Assembly (NCBI RefSeq): GCF_040819555.1
Contig: NZ_CP161920.1
Coordinates: 1,549,001 to 1,613,000, forward strand
Source of the DNA: Nitratireductor sp. GISD-1A_MAKvit
GTDB lineage: Bacteria; Pseudomonadota; Alphaproteobacteria; Rhizobiales; Rhizobiaceae
Direction of reading: 5' to 3'
Length of the DNA: 64,000 nt
Position 1 is the first letter of the stretch, and each line of letters starts with the position of its first letter. Made by a program: the position numbers and the translations under genes. Of the stretch, positions 54,496 to 61,970 are shown piece by piece. The notes beneath the pieces are model-generated. The model had not been told where the DNA came from, did not search any database, and saw only the letters and a program-made list of their open reading frames with translations.

Positions 54496-55581
54496 ATGAT
54501 GCCCGAACGCGCAGGTGGTCACCGGCTCTCCGTCCGAGAGGTGGAGGTGGTGGCCCCGAACTTCAAGAAGCGGCTTTCGGGGGTGACGAGCACGATCGTT
54601 CAGCTGGTGCCGAGGCAGGCAGGCAGCCTGCGGATTGCAACGCTGGGGCCCGGTTTGCCCCGCGAGCTTCCCGCACTGCGCTGGTGGCAGGTGCCGGGGC
54701 TTCTCCTGAAGCCTAAGAGCCGCCCCTTTCGCATCTGGCATGCCAGGCGCAATCCAGAGATGCTGGCCGGCCTCGTGTTGCGAAGCGTGTTTCGGGCGCC
54801 GTTGCGGATTGTGTTCACTTCGGCATCACAACGCGAGCATACGCCGTGGACCCGCTTTCTCATTCGCAGGATGGACCGCGTCATAGCGACCAGCCGGAAG
54901 ACAGCGCGCTATCTGCGCGTTCCAAACAGGGTGGTGATGCACGGGATTGATACCGTGCGTTTTTCACCGCCTGAGAGTTCGGCAGCCGGTGCGTCGGCGG
55001 TGGGCTTTCCTCCAGAGCAGCACTATGTGGGTTGTTTCGGACGGATCAGGCATCAGAAGGGAACGGATCTGTTTGTCGATGCGATGATCAGGCTGCTTCC
55101 CGACAGACCAAACTGGTCGGCGATCATCGCCGGTCAGGCCACCCAGCCGCACGCGGCATTTGAGGCAGAGCTCAAGGAAAAACTGCGCGCTGCCGGTCTT
55201 GCGGAGCGGGTTCATTTCGTGGGGACGAGGCAGGACATACCGAAATGGTACCGGGCCCTTTCACTCTTCATCGCGCCACAGCGGTGGGAGGGGTTCGGAC
55301 TCACACCTCTTGAGGCAATGGCGACGGCAGTCCCCGTTGTTGCGACGAATGTGGGAGCTTTCGGGGAAATTCTGGATGGCAGCAAAGCTGGCGCGCTCGT
55401 TCCGGTCGATGACATCGAGGCCCTCATATCGGCGGCTGCACGCTACATGGATGATGATATCCTGCGCCAAGCGGCAGCCAGTGCGGCACTTGCCCACGCG
55501 CGGTCGCATTTTCCCCTCGAAGGTGAGGCAAGAGCGCTGAACGCGATTTACGAGGAACTTTGGCAAGAGGCCGCCCGGTGA
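54496..55581 (+). CDS. lpcC: Glycosyltransferase family 4, LpcC-like LPS core mannosyltransferase
   Basis: A 361-aa GT-B enzyme. VVAPNFKKRLSGVTSTIVQL opens the acceptor domain; VGCFGRIRHQKGTDLFVDAM starts the donor domain, and APQRWEGFGLTPLEAMATAV contains the E-x7-E motif. In Rhizobium leguminosarum lpcC encodes the GDP-mannose transferase acting on Kdo of the core, and greA-lpcC is a known rhizobial order. ATG 54496 (MMPERAGG) is 11 nt after greA; 54499 is equally possible. It is coupled to the GT25 gene downstream (GTGA overlap). Confidence 0.86.
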   Translation: MMPERAGGHRLSVREVEVVAPNFKKRLSGVTSTIVQLVPRQAGSLRIATLGPGLPRELPALRWWQVPGLLLKPKSRPFRIWHARRNPEMLAGLVLRSVFRAPLRIVFTSASQREHTPWTRFLIRRMDRVIATSRKTARYLRVPNRVVMHGIDTVRFSPPESSAAGASAVGFPPEQHYVGCFGRIRHQKGTDLFVDAMIRLLPDRPNWSAIIAGQATQPHAAFEAELKEKLRAAGLAERVHFVGTRQDIPKWYRALSLFIAPQRWEGFGLTPLEAMATAVPVVATNVGAFGEILDGSKAGALVPVDDIEALISAAARYMDDDILRQAAASAALAHARSHFPLEGEARALNAIYEELWQEAAR

Positions 55582-56339
55582 AAATTGAAGGGTTTATCGT
55601 TCATCTGCAGCGGGCAAAGGCACGCCGGGTGCAGGTTGAACATCTCCTTGCGGCCACGCCGGTCAAGACCCGCGTTCTGGATGCTGTGGACGGGCAGGCT
55701 ATCGCCAATGAAGAGCTTGCCAGATACGCGGGCAAGGCGTTGCATGAGCCCGCTTATCCCTTTGTGTTGCGCAAGTCCGAGATCGCCTGTTTTCTTTCGC
55801 ATCGGAAGGCATGGCGCATGATCGTGGAGGAGGGGCTCGATGCGGGACTGATCATCGAAGACGATGTGGCGCTCGATGCGGCGCTTTTTCCACGCTGCCT
55901 GGAAATGGCGGAACGAGCCTGCAAGGGAAAAGCATATGTGCAGTTCCGCATAAGCCGGATTCGTGGCAACTTTCGCGATGTGCTACGTGACGATGAAATC
56001 AGACTTGTTGCCCCCGATGTGACGCAGCTTGGCACTGTGGCGCAGCTTGTAACACGCGAAGCGGCCGCGCACCTGCTTGACCTGACCGAACGTTTTGACA
56101 GGCCGGTGGACACATTTTTGCAAATGCGGTGGGTGACGGGCATCGTGCCACAATGTGTTGTACCGTCGGGCGTTAGCGACCAGTCGTCGGAAATCGGAGG
56201 GAGTACGATCAGTGCTTCCGGCAAAACCGAGAGTTCCGCGGGTGAGCGCCTGAAGCGCGAATGGAACCGTTTCGTATACAGACGCCAGGTGCGAAAAAGA
56301 TCGCGCGACCACCTCCAGGCGGGAATGGAGCGCTTTTGA
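55578..56339 (+). CDS. Glycosyltransferase family 25 (first of three)
   Basis: A 253-aa GT-A enzyme of the LPS-biosynthesis GT25 type. VKIEGFIVHLQRAKARRVQV, IACFLSHRKAWRMIVEEGLD and the acidic IIEDDVALDAALF are the family blocks; DDV is the metal/nucleotide-sugar site. Its GTG start overlaps the lpcC stop, and its own stop overlaps the next gene's TTG, so lpcC and two GT25 genes form a coupled string. It probably adds a galactose-like residue to LPS or another surface glycan. Confidence 0.87.
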   Translation: MKIEGFIVHLQRAKARRVQVEHLLAATPVKTRVLDAVDGQAIANEELARYAGKALHEPAYPFVLRKSEIACFLSHRKAWRMIVEEGLDAGLIIEDDVALDAALFPRCLEMAERACKGKAYVQFRISRIRGNFRDVLRDDEIRLVAPDVTQLGTVAQLVTREAAAHLLDLTERFDRPVDTFLQMRWVTGIVPQCVVPSGVSDQSSEIGGSTISASGKTESSAGERLKREWNRFVYRRQVRKRSRDHLQAGMERF

Positions 56340-57130
56340 GAACGCTTGTCATCAACCTCGAAAGGGAGACCGACCGGCTTGCGCATATGCGCAGGGTGTT
56401 TGGTGAACAGGGGCTTGATTTCGAGGTCGTGAAGGCCGTGGACGCGACACAGCTTTCCCAGCGGGAGCTTGAGGCCGGGCGTTCGGGAGAGCCCCGGTTT
56501 TACGAACTTGGCGCTGGAGAGATTGCCTGCTTCCTGTCTCACCGGAAATGCTGGGAGATCGCCGCCAAACACAGGGATGCTTATACGATTATCTGCGAAG
56601 ACGATATTTTCCTTGGGGAGAATGCATCTGCGGTGTTTGGAAATGCGGACTGGGTCCCGACAGGCACCGCACTGGTTCGCATCGAGGCCTGTCGCCCCAA
56701 AAGCCTGATCGGAAACCGGCCGGTGGCCCAGGTTGGAGGCCGGCAATTGTTTCCTTTGTTCAAGGCTTTTGCGGGGGCAGGGGCGTATGTCATCAGTCGT
56801 GAAATCGCGACTGAATTCCTGGAGGATACGAAGGTCTTTGGTGACCCGGTTGATCAGTTTCTCTTCAATCCCGAACGTATCGAAGGCCGAGGACTGAAGT
56901 TTCTACAACTAAACCCCGCAGTGGCAATTCAGGAGTATTTTTTGAAACCGGAAGAACACCGTGAGCTTGGAAGTGCTCTGCGCTCAGAGCGGCGAGGCAA
57001 GCGGCGGTCGGGCGTTGCAAAGCTGACACGGGAAGCGCTTCGCCCATTCCAGCAGTTTTCTTCGTTTGTGTCTGGCGTTTACAATCTCCATTTTTCAGAT
57101 CGTCACTGGGTGCGCGTTCCTTTTCTTTGA
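56336..57130 (+). CDS. Glycosyltransferase family 25 (second of three)
   Basis: A 264-aa GT25 with TLVINLERETDRLAHMRRVF, IACFLSHRKCWEIAAKHRDA and IICEDDIFLGENASAVFGNA. The TTG at 56336 overlaps the previous stop (TTGA), giving the usual start just before TLVINLER. Paralogous to its neighbours. The basic C-terminal tail (LRSERRGKRRSGVAKLTREA) may hold the enzyme at the inner face of the membrane. Confidence 0.87.
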   Translation: MRTLVINLERETDRLAHMRRVFGEQGLDFEVVKAVDATQLSQRELEAGRSGEPRFYELGAGEIACFLSHRKCWEIAAKHRDAYTIICEDDIFLGENASAVFGNADWVPTGTALVRIEACRPKSLIGNRPVAQVGGRQLFPLFKAFAGAGAYVISREIATEFLEDTKVFGDPVDQFLFNPERIEGRGLKFLQLNPAVAIQEYFLKPEEHRELGSALRSERRGKRRSGVAKLTREALRPFQQFSSFVSGVYNLHFSDRHWVRVPFL

Positions 57131-57340
57131 GCCGGTCGGATATGCGCGGCGCTTTCTGTTGTCCGCCTTCCGTGCTCATTGCAATTTTTGCTCCGGGTTG
57201 AGCAGAGAAGCCATGCGGGCCTGATCTGCGCCATTGATGTGTAGCGCAAAGCGCATGCAACTCTTGACATAATCATTCCGTTCTTTCCTGCTTTGCTTTC
57301 GCTCTGCATAGGTTTCCCTGTGACTTCACGCTGAGACCGG

Positions 57341-58144
57341 ATGCCGAAAAAGATGCAAATCTTCGTGATGAACCTTGATCGGGCGCCGGAGCGCCTGGAA
57401 GAAATGTGTCACCGTTTCTCGCAGGCCGGGCTCTCGTTCGAGCGGGTGCCGGCAGTCGACGGCAACGCGCTTACGCCGGAAGAGATCGATCGCGTGCTTG
57501 CGGGAGTGGGGCGCTGGGGACGGTTGACGCCGGGCGAAATCGGCTGCTTCCTCAGTCACCGCCGGTGCTGGAGCGCACTTCTGGAATCCGGCGAGCGGTT
57601 TGGTGCGATCTTTGAAGACGACATTGTCCTTGGCAGGAATTCGGCTGCGGTTCTGGCCGAGGATGGGTGGCTCCCGGATGATGCGGAGATCGTGAAACTC
57701 GAAACAACTTCCTCGCGAGTGTATCTCGACAGGTCAGGGGCCGGCATGGTCGACGACCGGCAACTGTACCGATTGCGCTCCTCCCACTATTGTGCGGCAG
57801 GTTACATCGTATCCCGTGATTGCGCGACGCGGCTTCTGGCTGCAAGCGAAACGTTCCATGAGGCACTGGACGATTTTCTCTTCAGCGTTCTGTCTCCCGT
57901 GTTTCAGAATACCCGCATTTATCAACTGACACCCGCTGTTTGTGCTCAGAAGTGGCACGCCTCGGGTGGCGGAAACGCGCAGGATCCCAACACAAGTATC
58001 GAAGGAAGGGAGAGCAAACAGCGATGCACCTTGCCGCTGGTGGAACGGTTGCGCGAGGTATGCGTCAAGGAAGGCATGAGCGCTCAAAACAAGCTGCTGG
58101 TCCTTTGGGGGCGCCGGCAGAGACTGCCTGTGGAGTTCCGATAG
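57341..58144 (+). CDS. Glycosyltransferase family 25 (third of three)
   Basis: A 267-aa GT25: MQIFVMNLDRAPERLEEMCH, GEIGCFLSHRRCWSALLESG and AIFEDDIVLGRNSAAVLAED. It follows a 210-bp gap that contains TTGACA (about 57264-57269), so it may have its own promoter. The three GT25 genes look like a local expansion, as happens in clusters that make strain-variable surface sugars. Confidence 0.87.
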   Translation: MPKKMQIFVMNLDRAPERLEEMCHRFSQAGLSFERVPAVDGNALTPEEIDRVLAGVGRWGRLTPGEIGCFLSHRRCWSALLESGERFGAIFEDDIVLGRNSAAVLAEDGWLPDDAEIVKLETTSSRVYLDRSGAGMVDDRQLYRLRSSHYCAAGYIVSRDCATRLLAASETFHEALDDFLFSVLSPVFQNTRIYQLTPAVCAQKWHASGGGNAQDPNTSIEGRESKQRCTLPLVERLREVCVKEGMSAQNKLLVLWGRRQRLPVEFR

Positions 58145-58157
58145 GGGAGACGAGAAG

Positions 58158-58925
58158 GTGAAACGGTCGAGTCACACTGACATTTCTGCGCACTGGAGTG
58201 GACGCATATTCACTTTCTGGCTCGGCCCGGCCGATCTCTCGCCTCGCCGCCTTGAGAGCCTGCAATCCCTCGTCAACTCACAATGCGCCATACATCTGGT
58301 GACAAAAGAAACGCTGGAGAGTTTTGCTTCGGCCGAGCGGCCATTTCACGAAGCTTTCCAGTATCTTTCTGCAGTCCATCAGTCGGATTATCTGCGGGCG
58401 TATTTCATGCATCATTTCGGCGGCGGGTATACGGATGTCAAACGCTGTGATGCATCGTGGAGACCGGCCTTTGAGGCCATGGAGAGCCGAGAGACACTGG
58501 CAGCAGGATATCGCGAAGTGCCGGGCGGGCTGGCGCGTTTCCATCGATCGAAAATCGGTGGCCAGGGGTTTTTCCTGAGCAGGCCTGCCAGCACGCTGGA
58601 GCTGGCATTGCGGTACCGCTGGACCAGAATTAATCGTCGCCGCCTGATCGGAAACGGGGCCTTCATTTTCAGGCCGGGAACAGAGATGACCCGCCGCTGG
58701 CTGGAACTCGTGGAGCAGAGGCTTGATCTCCTGCTGCCGCGCCTGAGACAACACCCCGCCCGCTATCCGCGAGAGGTTCCTGCTGTGGATTTCGGCACCG
58801 GACCCTCGCAGTATCCGGTGCCTTGGAGCTTCCTCCTGGGAGACATACTGGCGCCGCTTTCATTGCAGTATCACCGGCGTATCCTGCAGCTCGTGCCGGC
58901 GCCGGATTTCACAGACTACAGGTGA
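58158..58925 (+). CDS. Glycosyltransferase with DXD-type sugar-binding region (GT32-like)
   Basis: A 255-aa enzyme. HQSDYLRAYFMHHFGGGYTD is the characteristic Gly_transf_sug motif; its final part reads TDVKR where DxD is usual (YxDxD), so one Asp is replaced. SRPASTLELALRYRWTRINR and FGTGPSQYPVPWSFLLGD follow. Resembles capsular or LPS mannosyl/galactosyl transferases. GTG start with GGGGAGACGAGAAG upstream. Last of five consecutive glycosyltransferases; the shared role is probably LPS core or O-chain assembly. Confidence 0.78.
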   Translation: MKRSSHTDISAHWSGRIFTFWLGPADLSPRRLESLQSLVNSQCAIHLVTKETLESFASAERPFHEAFQYLSAVHQSDYLRAYFMHHFGGGYTDVKRCDASWRPAFEAMESRETLAAGYREVPGGLARFHRSKIGGQGFFLSRPASTLELALRYRWTRINRRRLIGNGAFIFRPGTEMTRRWLELVEQRLDLLLPRLRQHPARYPREVPAVDFGTGPSQYPVPWSFLLGDILAPLSLQYHRRILQLVPAPDFTDYR

Positions 58926-58944
58926 GATTCCCCGGGTCGGAGCG

Positions 58945-58982
58945 CCCCTCGCTGTTTGATCGACCCCTCACTGTTTGATCGA
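58945..58982. repeat. 19-bp tandem duplication over the lrp stop codon
   Basis: CCCCTCGCTGTTTGATCGA and CCCCTCACTGTTTGATCGA adjoin with one mismatch. The right copy holds the lrp C-terminal codons and stop; the left copy is a duplicate just beyond it. Confidence 0.7.
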
Positions 58983-59444
58983 GACGAGGCCCTCATCCTT
59001 GACCTGCCGTATGGTCAAAGCCGTGCGGACCGTATCCACACCGCGCGCTGACGTGAGTTCCTCGATCACAAATGTCTGGAAGGTGGTAAGGTCGCTCGCC
59101 ACGCAATGCAGCATGAAATCAGAATCACCCGACACCATCCAAGCGCGGCGCACGATGGGCCAGTGCTGTGTCTGCTCTGCGAAAGCTTTCAGTTCTGCCT
59201 CGGACTGATGGTGAAGTCCGACAAGGCAGAACGCCACGACGTCGAGGCCGAGAGCGGGTGAGTTGAGAAGGGCGCGATAGCCTTTGATGATGCCGGCCTC
59301 TTCAAGACGCTTGACGCGCCGCAGGCAGGGCGGGGCAGAAATACCCACGCGCCGCGATAACTCCACATTGGTCATTTTGCCGTCAGCCTGAAGCTCGCGC
59401 AGAATTTTCCAGTCGATTGCATCAAGATCAGCCTGTAGCGGCAT
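58968..59444 (-). CDS. Lrp/AsnC-family transcriptional regulator
   Basis: A 158-aa regulator: N-terminal helix-turn-helix ([40 protein letters not shown]) and a C-terminal RAM ligand domain ([40 protein letters not shown]). ATG 59444 ([12 protein letters not shown]) has GGGAAG upstream; ATG 59456 is possible. The order lrp-trxB-lysR is conserved in rhizobia, where the relative lrp3 is itself a target of LsrB. Confidence 0.93.
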   Translation of the reverse strand: MPLQADLDAIDWKILRELQADGKMTNVELSRRVGISAPPCLRRVKRLEEAGIIKGYRALLNSPALGLDVVAFCLVGLHHQSEAELKAFAEQTQHWPIVRRAWMVSGDSDFMLHCVASDLTTFQTFVIEELTSARGVDTVRTALTIRQVKDEGLVSIKQ

Positions 59445-59800
59445 GTTGCTTCCCATATCTGTTGAACTGCGCGAGAATCCCTTGCGCATGCGCGCTGAAA
59501 TTTAGGGCAAGCTTCATTCCAAGCCAAGCGGCCTTCAAATGCACGGTTCACTATCCACCGTGTATGGTGTTTTCTGGTGGCGCGACATTCGGTAACTGTT
59601 GGAAACCCATTCCTCGTCTTGCACAACGGGGTGGTCAATACTTAGATCGTATTACCGAGTTTAGCGGCTGGTCGCCTGGCAGGCACCATCCGGAATGCGT
59701 GTCGCGGCCTCTAGGTTGGGAACGACGCGTTTTGAGCCAGAATGCCCGTAGTTCACGCCTATCGTGCCATCGGGATCACGAGCGAAAGGATTCAAGTCCA
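59445..59800. other. 356-bp divergent region between lrp and trxB
   Basis: No gene is seen. It should contain both promoters; TTCGGTAACTG (about 59590) and CAATACTTAGATCG (about 59637) are locally AT-rich. No operator was identified confidently. Confidence 0.35.
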
Positions 59801-60775
59801 ATGTCACGTCGTCACGCGCCCGTCCTCATCATCGGCTCGGGCCCAGCCGGGTACACGGCAGCGATCTATGCAGCCCGGGCAATGCTCAAGCCTCTTCTGG
59901 TTGCTGGCCTCGAACAGGGCGGACAGCTGATGATCACGACCGAGGTCGAGAACTATCCGGGTTTTGCCGATCCGGTCCAGGGCCCCTGGCTGATGGAGCA
60001 GATGCGCGGACAGGCGGAAAATGTTGGCGCAGAAATCGCCAATGACCTGATCGTGGATGTCGATCTGTCGTCGCGCCCCTTTGTTTTGAAGGGCGATTCC
60101 GGCACGGAATACACCTGTGATGCGCTGATCATTGCCACTGGCGCCAAGGCGAAGTGGCTCGGCCTGCCTTCCGAGCAGACCTTTATGGGGTTTGGCGTAT
60201 CGGCCTGTGCTACCTGTGACGGGTTTTTCTACCGTGGCAAGGATGTTGCGGTTGTGGGCGGCGGCAACACGGCCGTCGAGGAGGCGCTTTACCTGTCCAA
60301 TCTCGCCAAGTCGGTGACGCTGATCCATCGCCGCGACGAACTGCGGTCGGAGCGCATTTTGCAGGAGCGCCTGATGGCGAAGGAGAATGTGACCATCATG
60401 TGGGACACGGTGGTGGAAGAGATTACCGGTATGCCGGCCAAACCGCCCATGCCGGCGTCGGCTTCGGGCGTGCGTGTCAAGAACGTTCACTCAGGTGCAG
60501 TTTCTGAGCTGGCAGTCGATGGCGTTTTCGTGGCGATCGGTCATGCACCTGCCGTTGAGCTGTTTGAAGGCAAACTGAAACAGAAGCCCAATGGGTACCT
60601 GTGGACGCAGCCTGGCACAACGCAAACGGACGTTCCCGGCGTGTTTGCGGCCGGTGATGTGGCCGACGACATCTATCGTCAGGCTGTCACAGCAGCCGGC
60701 CTTGGCTGCATGGCCGCGCTTGAGGCGGAGAAATATCTGGCGGCGATGGAAACAAAACAGGAAGCTGCCGAATAA
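59801..60775 (+). CDS. trxB: Thioredoxin reductase
   Basis: A 324-aa flavoprotein that reduces thioredoxin with NADPH. The FAD site is [17 protein letters not shown], the redox disulfide is CATCDG (~138-143), the NADPH site is [20 protein letters not shown] with [11 protein letters not shown], and [20 protein letters not shown] is the C-terminal FAD block. ATG 59801 with AAAGGA upstream is the family start. A LysR regulator of the LsrB/VtlR type lies 76 bp downstream on the same strand. Confidence 0.97.
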   Translation: MSRRHAPVLIIGSGPAGYTAAIYAARAMLKPLLVAGLEQGGQLMITTEVENYPGFADPVQGPWLMEQMRGQAENVGAEIANDLIVDVDLSSRPFVLKGDSGTEYTCDALIIATGAKAKWLGLPSEQTFMGFGVSACATCDGFFYRGKDVAVVGGGNTAVEEALYLSNLAKSVTLIHRRDELRSERILQERLMAKENVTIMWDTVVEEITGMPAKPPMPASASGVRVKNVHSGAVSELAVDGVFVAIGHAPAVELFEGKLKQKPNGYLWTQPGTTQTDVPGVFAAGDVADDIYRQAVTAAGLGCMAALEAEKYLAAMETKQEAAE

Positions 60776-60851
60776 ACGGGAATGCTGCAGCCACTGGGGC
60801 AGACGGTAGCGGGCATGTGCATGCGAGCGCCTGAAAGAGGAGAACGAGGCG

Positions 60852-61742
60852 TTGGACTGGGACAAACTCAGGGTTTTTCATGCCGCCGCAGAGGCAGGCT
60901 CATTTACGCACGCCGCTGAAACGCTGCACCTCTCGCAGTCGGCAATTTCACGTCAGGTGAGCGCACTCGAGCTGGAAGTCGGTGTGCCGCTCTTCCACCG
61001 CCATGCGCGCGGCCTGGTGCTGACCGAACAGGGCGAGATGCTCTACCGCACGGCACACGACGTGTTGATGCAGCTCGAAAGCGTGCGTGTGCGCCTGACC
61101 GAGGCCAAGGACCGCCCCTCGGGTCTCCTCAAGGTTTCGACTACGGTGGGTCTCGGCACGGGTTGGCTCACCGAAAGGCTGCCGGAGTTCATCGAGCTCT
61201 ATCCCGATATCGAATTGCAGCTCATTCTCGACAACGAGGAACTGGACCTGACAATGCGGCAGGCAGACTGCGCGATCCGCATGCGCCAGCCGCAGCAGCC
61301 GGACCTCATCCAGCGCAAGCTGTTTACGGTGCATTTCCATCTGTTTGCGTCGCCTTCCTATGTCAACAAACACGGGAAGCCTTCATCGATTGCGGATCTG
61401 GACAATCATCGCATCGTGACCTTCGGCGAGGCGGTGCCACCACATCTGAGTGATATGAACTGGCTGGAGACGGCGGGGCGGCCCGAGGGGCAGAAGCGCC
61501 AGACTGCGCTGCAGATCAACAACATCCTGTCGATCAAGCTTGCCGTTCAGCGCGGTGCCGGCATAGCCATGCTGCCCGATTATGTGGTGGGCAAGAGCAA
61601 CGACCTGGTGCAATTGTTGCCGGAAACCGCTGTCCCTTCATTCGACACGTATTTTTGCTATCCGAACGTGATGAAAAACCAGGCAAAGCTCCACGCTTTT
61701 CGGGATTTCCTTATTTCCAAATCACGACATTGGGCATTTTGA
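60852..61742 (+). CDS. lsrB: LysR-family regulator, LsrB/VtlR type
   Basis: A 296-aa LysR regulator. MDWDKLRVFHAAAEAGSFTH (TTG start) and TLHLSQSAISRQVSALELEV form the winged helix; the remainder is the two-lobed effector domain. Position after trxB and the sequence closely match Sinorhizobium LsrB, Agrobacterium LsrB and Brucella VtlR, which regulate LPS genes, redox genes and, in Brucella, the AbcR2 small RNA. A candidate AbcR-type RNA follows immediately, with TTTGCA/TGCAAA half-sites upstream. Confidence 0.87.
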   Translation: MDWDKLRVFHAAAEAGSFTHAAETLHLSQSAISRQVSALELEVGVPLFHRHARGLVLTEQGEMLYRTAHDVLMQLESVRVRLTEAKDRPSGLLKVSTTVGLGTGWLTERLPEFIELYPDIELQLILDNEELDLTMRQADCAIRMRQPQQPDLIQRKLFTVHFHLFASPSYVNKHGKPSSIADLDNHRIVTFGEAVPPHLSDMNWLETAGRPEGQKRQTALQINNILSIKLAVQRGAGIAMLPDYVVGKSNDLVQLLPETAVPSFDTYFCYPNVMKNQAKLHAFRDFLISKSRHWAF

Positions 61743-61772
61743 CGCAGTATTTCCCAAGAAAAACGGGTCGTT

Positions 61773-61800
61773 ATGCAAATTTGCATGGGTGAATTGCAAA
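61773..61800. promoter_or_regulatory. Candidate LsrB/VtlR binding region
   Basis: ATGCAAATTTGCAT (61773-61786) is a perfect 14-bp palindrome, and TTTGCA-N9-TGCAAA (80-85 and 95-100 of the 61.7 kb block) forms a second overlapping dyad of LysR-like geometry. The second is centred about 55 bp upstream of the predicted start of the small RNA. Confidence 0.5.
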
Positions 61801-61844
61801 AACACGTGGTTGTTATTTAGGCGCTTATTGCCCATATGAGAAGC

Positions 61845-61958
61845 ACTCCCGGGGGCGTTCTCCTCCCATTTGCCCCCGCGAGTGTTCCCCTCTGGAGGTT
61901 TCGCCTATATGGCACTTCCAATGACTAAGCCGGATCTACGTGATCCGGCTCTTTTTTT
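61845..61958 (+). ncRNA. Candidate AbcR/alpha-r15-type small RNA
   Basis: Promoter TTGTTA (61810-61815), 17 bp, CATATG (61833-61838). The predicted ~114-nt RNA has a first hairpin CACTC-C-CGGGGGC with GCCCCCG-C-GAGTG (one mismatch) whose 15-nt loop presents CTCCTCCC, then an unpaired GTTCCCCTCT, and a perfect 9-bp terminator AGCCGGATC-TACGT-GATCCGGCT followed by CTTTTTTT. Two exposed C/U-rich anti-Shine-Dalgarno tracts and a Rho-independent end are the hallmarks of AbcR RNAs, which silence ABC-transporter mRNAs with Hfq. The identity is inferred from memory and architecture. Confidence 0.65.
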
Positions 61959-61970
61959 GTCTTCAGTTTA

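Noticed and set aside
55754..56746. A 330-codon minus frame across two GT25 genes
   Set aside because: Antisense to two genes with clear GT25 motifs and coupled starts.
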